Below the pieces are notes generated by a model. That model was not told the DNA's origin. It saw only the letters and a list, made by a program, of their open reading frames with translations, and did no database searches. A program made the translations under genes and the position numbers. 6,308 nt of DNA. Source: Nitrospiria bacterium (GTDB lineage: Bacteria > Nitrospirota > Nitrospiria > Nitrospirales > UBA8639). Shown here one piece after another: positions 4,925 through 6,308 of this stretch. The stretch lies in assembly GCA_030430725.1 (NCBI GenBank), contig JAUIKP010000199.1, positions 1-6,308 on the forward strand. The letters run 5' to 3'. Each line of letters starts with the position of its first letter. The first letter of the stretch is position 1.

Positions 4925-5124
4925 TTTCGAAGAATAGGGTAGGGGTGTCCACGGTTGGCATTCTGCCAGATCTTCTGAGTTTGCCCCATTTCCAGCGGGA
5001 GGGATCGGGAACGTATCACAGGACAAGGGAAAAGTTATGCTCTTACCACTTCCTATGAAAAATGGGTGAGTCATTGCCGCATCTAGTGGAGAAGAATGAA
5101 TGGGCTGTCCTCGAGTTTTGAACC

Positions 5125-5292
5125 CGGATGGAATAAAGTGTCCAGTGGCTTCTTGTCTAGAACGGGACTGGAGCAGATATGAAAAAACGTATTGCGGCTC
5201 CGATGATCGGCGGGATGGTGATGGCCACGGTGCTCCCTCTTTTAGTCATCCCTGCCTTATACCTGACCTGGCGAAGCCGGAGGCGGCAATAA
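5125..5292 (+). pseudogene. C-terminal remnant of a CusA/CzcA-type heavy-metal RND efflux pump
   Basis: Residues NGTGADMKKRIAAPMIGG then MVMATVLPLLVIPALYLTWR and a basic tail (SRRRQ) are the last transmembrane segment of CusA-like pumps, which normally read STGTGADVMKRIAAPMVGG followed by MVSATVLTLLVIPAIY. The intact part starts after TAG at 5158-5160. In the CusA alignment this codon sits where Trp precedes N/S-T-G-T-G, so TGG to TAG is likely. Immediately upstream, LLV and then a shifted reading (about 5135-5158) suggest further decay. These pumps are about 1000 residues and export Cu(I)/Ag(I) or Zn/Co/Cd with CusB/CusC partners; nothing else of one is here. The ATG at 5179 could start a 37-residue free peptide, but lacks a good binding site. 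An IS200 end follows directly. Confidence 0.75.
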
Positions 5293-5297
5293 AAAAT

Positions 5298-5318
5298 CCC
5301 CGCCGCAAGCGGGCGGGG
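5298..5318 (-). terminator. IS200 right-end hairpin, also a strong terminator
   Basis: CCCCGCC (5298-5304) pairs with GGCGGGG (5312-5318) around GCAAGCG. On the minus strand it is followed by ATTTTTTATT, a textbook intrinsic terminator just 3 bases past the second stop of tnpA at 5321. In the element it is the right-end palindrome recognised by TnpA. For plus-strand transcripts reading out of the RND remnant it has no T-run. Confidence 0.65.
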
Positions 5319-5320
5319 TA

Positions 5321-5764
5321 TTAGAAGAGGGCTAATTGGTGATTGGCGTATAACTTTTGGTATGCATCCCCTTATTGCTTGACATATTTCCCTATCATAT
5401 TTTCATTGCCATGTTTCCCCACTGTGCTTGCGTAATACCCGTCTGTCCATAGCTCACCACCCCATAATTGCTCTTTTACCTGAGGGGCTCGCCGGAAAAT
5501 CTCTCTGGCGGTCAAACTCTTGATGATGGTCACCACCTTCGTCAAACTATACCTGGGAACCGATTGGACCAGAAAATGGACATGGTCCCTATCTGTCCCA
5601 ATCTCCAGAAATTTCACCTGATACCGCCGCTCGATCTCTAGACAAACCTCCTTCAACACGTTGTCGACGGCTGAATCAAAGATCACACGTCGATATTTGG
5701 CAGGAAAAACCAGGTGGTACAACAACACCGTAACATTATGGCTCTTGTGAATGTACTCGCTCAC
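5321..5764 (-). pseudogene. tnpA: IS200-type transposase TnpA, cut by a TAA at codon 131
   Basis: Y1 HUH transposase that cuts and joins single-stranded DNA through a 5'-phosphotyrosine. The core beta-strand motif is HVHF with H61/H63, and the catalytic Tyr is Y127 in the helix after GYYASTVGKHGNENMIGKY. GTG start at 5764 (MSEYIHK...) with a weak binding site, as often in this family. The frame first stops at TAA 5372-5374, straight after YVKQ. The same frame then continues with GDAYQKLYANHQLALF and a natural TAA at 5321-5323. That tail is the family's usual C-terminus (YQ-x-LH/Y...QLALF). Full length would be 147 residues. The stop sits four residues after Tyr, where the family has a conserved metal-helping Gln (Q131 in IS608 TnpA); CAA to TAA is one transition. 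Confidence 0.85.
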
Positions 5765-5776
5765 CCGAGTAGTTTA

Positions 5777-5790
5777 CGCCGCAAGTGGCG
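5777..5790 (-). repeat. IS200 left-end hairpin
   Basis: CGCC (5777-5780) pairs with GGCG (5787-5790) around GCAAGT, 13 bases before the tnpA start. Together with the right-end copy it shares GCCGCAAG/GGCGGGG. In IS200 such a structure is part of the recognition end and can also shield translation of tnpA, which here also starts with GTG and a poor binding site. Confidence 0.55.
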
Positions 5791-5800
5791 GGGAATATAC

Positions 5801-5930
5801 CCTTACGTGATTCAGAGTAGATAATGGGAAATTCCTGAAGATTTTGAATAAATTTTACCTCTGGTTTTCAGATTGGCTGTTTTATTTCATAATAAGAGTG
5901 AGATATTCAGTAATCTGGGTTATGTAATTT
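5801..5930. other. AT-rich spacer, no gene seen
   Basis: Between the IS200 left end and the stop of the His-rich remnant there is an AT-rich stretch with no open frame of note and no hairpin. It probably represents flanking sequence left after rearrangement. Confidence 0.4.
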
Positions 5931-6209
5931 TTAGAAATTTTCCTGCTCATGCTCATGCCGGTGATGCAGATCCGACACATGTCCATGAGTATGTTGCAAC
6001 GGCAGATGCTGATGCCAATGCGCGTGGGACCCCACCACTTCCTCTTCGTGTTGATGTTGATGATGGGGATCGGTGTGGCTATGGACATGGTCGTGCTCCA
6101 TGCCTATATGGATGTGAAGGTGCCTGTGATGTTCGCCTAGAAGAATACCAACCCCTACGGCCATCGCCGCCCCTGCCAGATACTCCGCATCCCTCCCGGT
6201 TTGTCCCGC
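5931..6209 (-). pseudogene. C-terminal remnant of a His-rich DMT/EamA-type permease
   Basis: From 6191 down the frame reads DAEYLAGAAMAVGVGILL, the last helix pattern of DMT/EamA permeases, followed by a tail packed with histidines: GEHHRHLHIH, EHDHVHSHTDPHHQHQHEEE, GSHAHWHQHLPLQHTHGH, and ending HHRHEHEQENF. This succession (HxHEPL-like blocks, then PD-LHHRH) is familiar from His-tailed EamA-type transporters, where it would bind Ni/Co/Zn/Cu. About nine tenths of the gene is missing. A TGA at 6210-6212 closes this frame, while a neighbouring frame upstream reads IPLLLTERDKP, the usual sequence just before the last helix, so a frameshift in the G-rich run near 6192-6200 is likely. The ATG at 6164 lies inside the helix and has no binding site, so I do not treat it as a start. 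Confidence 0.62.
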
Positions 6210-6245
6210 TCAGTGAGGAGCAACGGAATTAGGGAGATATTTGCA

Positions 6246-6308
6246 ATGAACCGATTGCTGTCGGGAGTATTTGGGGTGCTGGCCATGCTGGTCATGGCCC
6301 TGCCTGCG
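6246..6308 (+). CDS. start of an exported protein, cut by the window edge
   Basis: ATG at 6246 with AGGGAG 9 bases upstream. The 21 visible residues, MNRLLSGVFGVLAMLVMALP plus A, are a clear Sec signal peptide: a basic n-region (R3), then a long hydrophobic core reaching a small residue after Pro. The mature protein lies beyond the window and cannot be named. Its leader overlaps the degenerate start of the His-rich permease remnant on the other strand, so this gene may have arrived by the same deletion junction that removed that permease. Confidence 0.7.
   Translation, partial: MNRLLSGVFGVLAMLVMALPA

Larger units (their letters stand above)
5293..5800 (-). mobile_element. IS200/IS605-family element carrying only tnpA (approximate ends)
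   Basis: A tnpA gene on the minus strand is bracketed by two related subterminal palindromes. At the right end (in element orientation) CCCCGCC...GGCGGGG lies at 5298-5318; at the left end CGCC-GCAAGT-GGCG lies at 5777-5790. Read on the plus strand both contain GCCGCAAG then GGCGGGG within about 16 bases, which marks them as the two ends of one element. IS200-type elements move as single strands with no target duplication or inverted terminal repeats, so exact ends cannot be set by eye. The size of about 0.5 kb is on the short side for the family. No tnpB is present. Confidence 0.75.

Noticed and set aside
4834..5019. Minus-strand 61-residue ORF (MIRSRSLPLEMG...)
   Set aside because: Alternative frame over the IS6-like scrap. 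It has no family resemblance, while the other frame has a clear transposase block.
5100..5324. Plus-strand 74-residue ORF across the RND remnant
   Set aside because: Wrong frame. The CusA-like residues are in the frame containing the ATG at 5179.
5949..6140. Plus-strand ORF rich in methionine (MLMPVMQ...MSMSM...)
   Set aside because: It is the mirror image of the histidine codons (CAT/CAC read as ATG/GTG) of the minus-strand His-rich tail, not a gene.
5873..6232. Plus-strand 119-residue ORF rich in Ala, Asp and His
   Set aside because: It is another reading of the same repetitive His-coding tract, with no start signal or recognisable domain.

Overview
The window is 6.3 kb of bacterial DNA with medium GC and no phage structural genes. 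It reads as a decaying accessory region. All clearly intact genes lie on the minus strand. The mix of small membrane proteins, a DUF1257/DUF2997 pair, a Sel1 protein and an IS200-type element would suit an environmental bacterium such as a member of the Nitrospirota. That assignment is a guess from gene content, and nothing in the window fixes the taxon.

Layout. Positions 1-264 are AT-rich and nearly empty, with one possible plus-strand gene end at the extreme left. Positions 265-636 hold an unrecognised 123-residue protein, with a doubtful Cys-x2-Cys ORF behind it (686-892). Positions 1084-2023 hold a minus-strand group: a stand-alone CheY-like receiver followed by two small membrane proteins. 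Positions 2242-2525 hold a two-gene micro-operon of a 61-residue and a 33-residue membrane protein joined by an ATGA overlap; the second is very short and easily overlooked. Positions 2609-2740 hold three strong stem-loops in a row. Positions 2775-3395 encode an exported Sel1-repeat protein. Positions 3469-4347 are a tight three-gene operon: DUF1257 (Ycf35-like), DUF2997 and an unknown 96-residue protein.

From about 4420 to 6240 almost everything is broken. There is an unrecognised minus-strand gene interrupted by an amber codon. Next comes a C-terminal scrap of an IS6/IS240-type DDE transposase. A plus-strand scrap is the last transmembrane helix and tail of a CusA/CzcA-type RND metal pump. 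An IS200 element follows, whose tnpA has a TAA exactly where the glutamine four residues after the catalytic tyrosine should be. Last is the histidine-rich tail of what looks like a DMT/EamA-type permease. A new plus-strand gene with a signal peptide begins at 6246 and runs off the window.

Together the right third looks like the ruins of a metal-handling region (RND efflux, His-rich transporter tail) broken up by insertion sequences and deletion. The left two thirds carry small, unstudied operons that appear intact. The best candidates for undescribed biology are the DUF1257-DUF2997-unknown operon and the coupled membrane microprotein pair.
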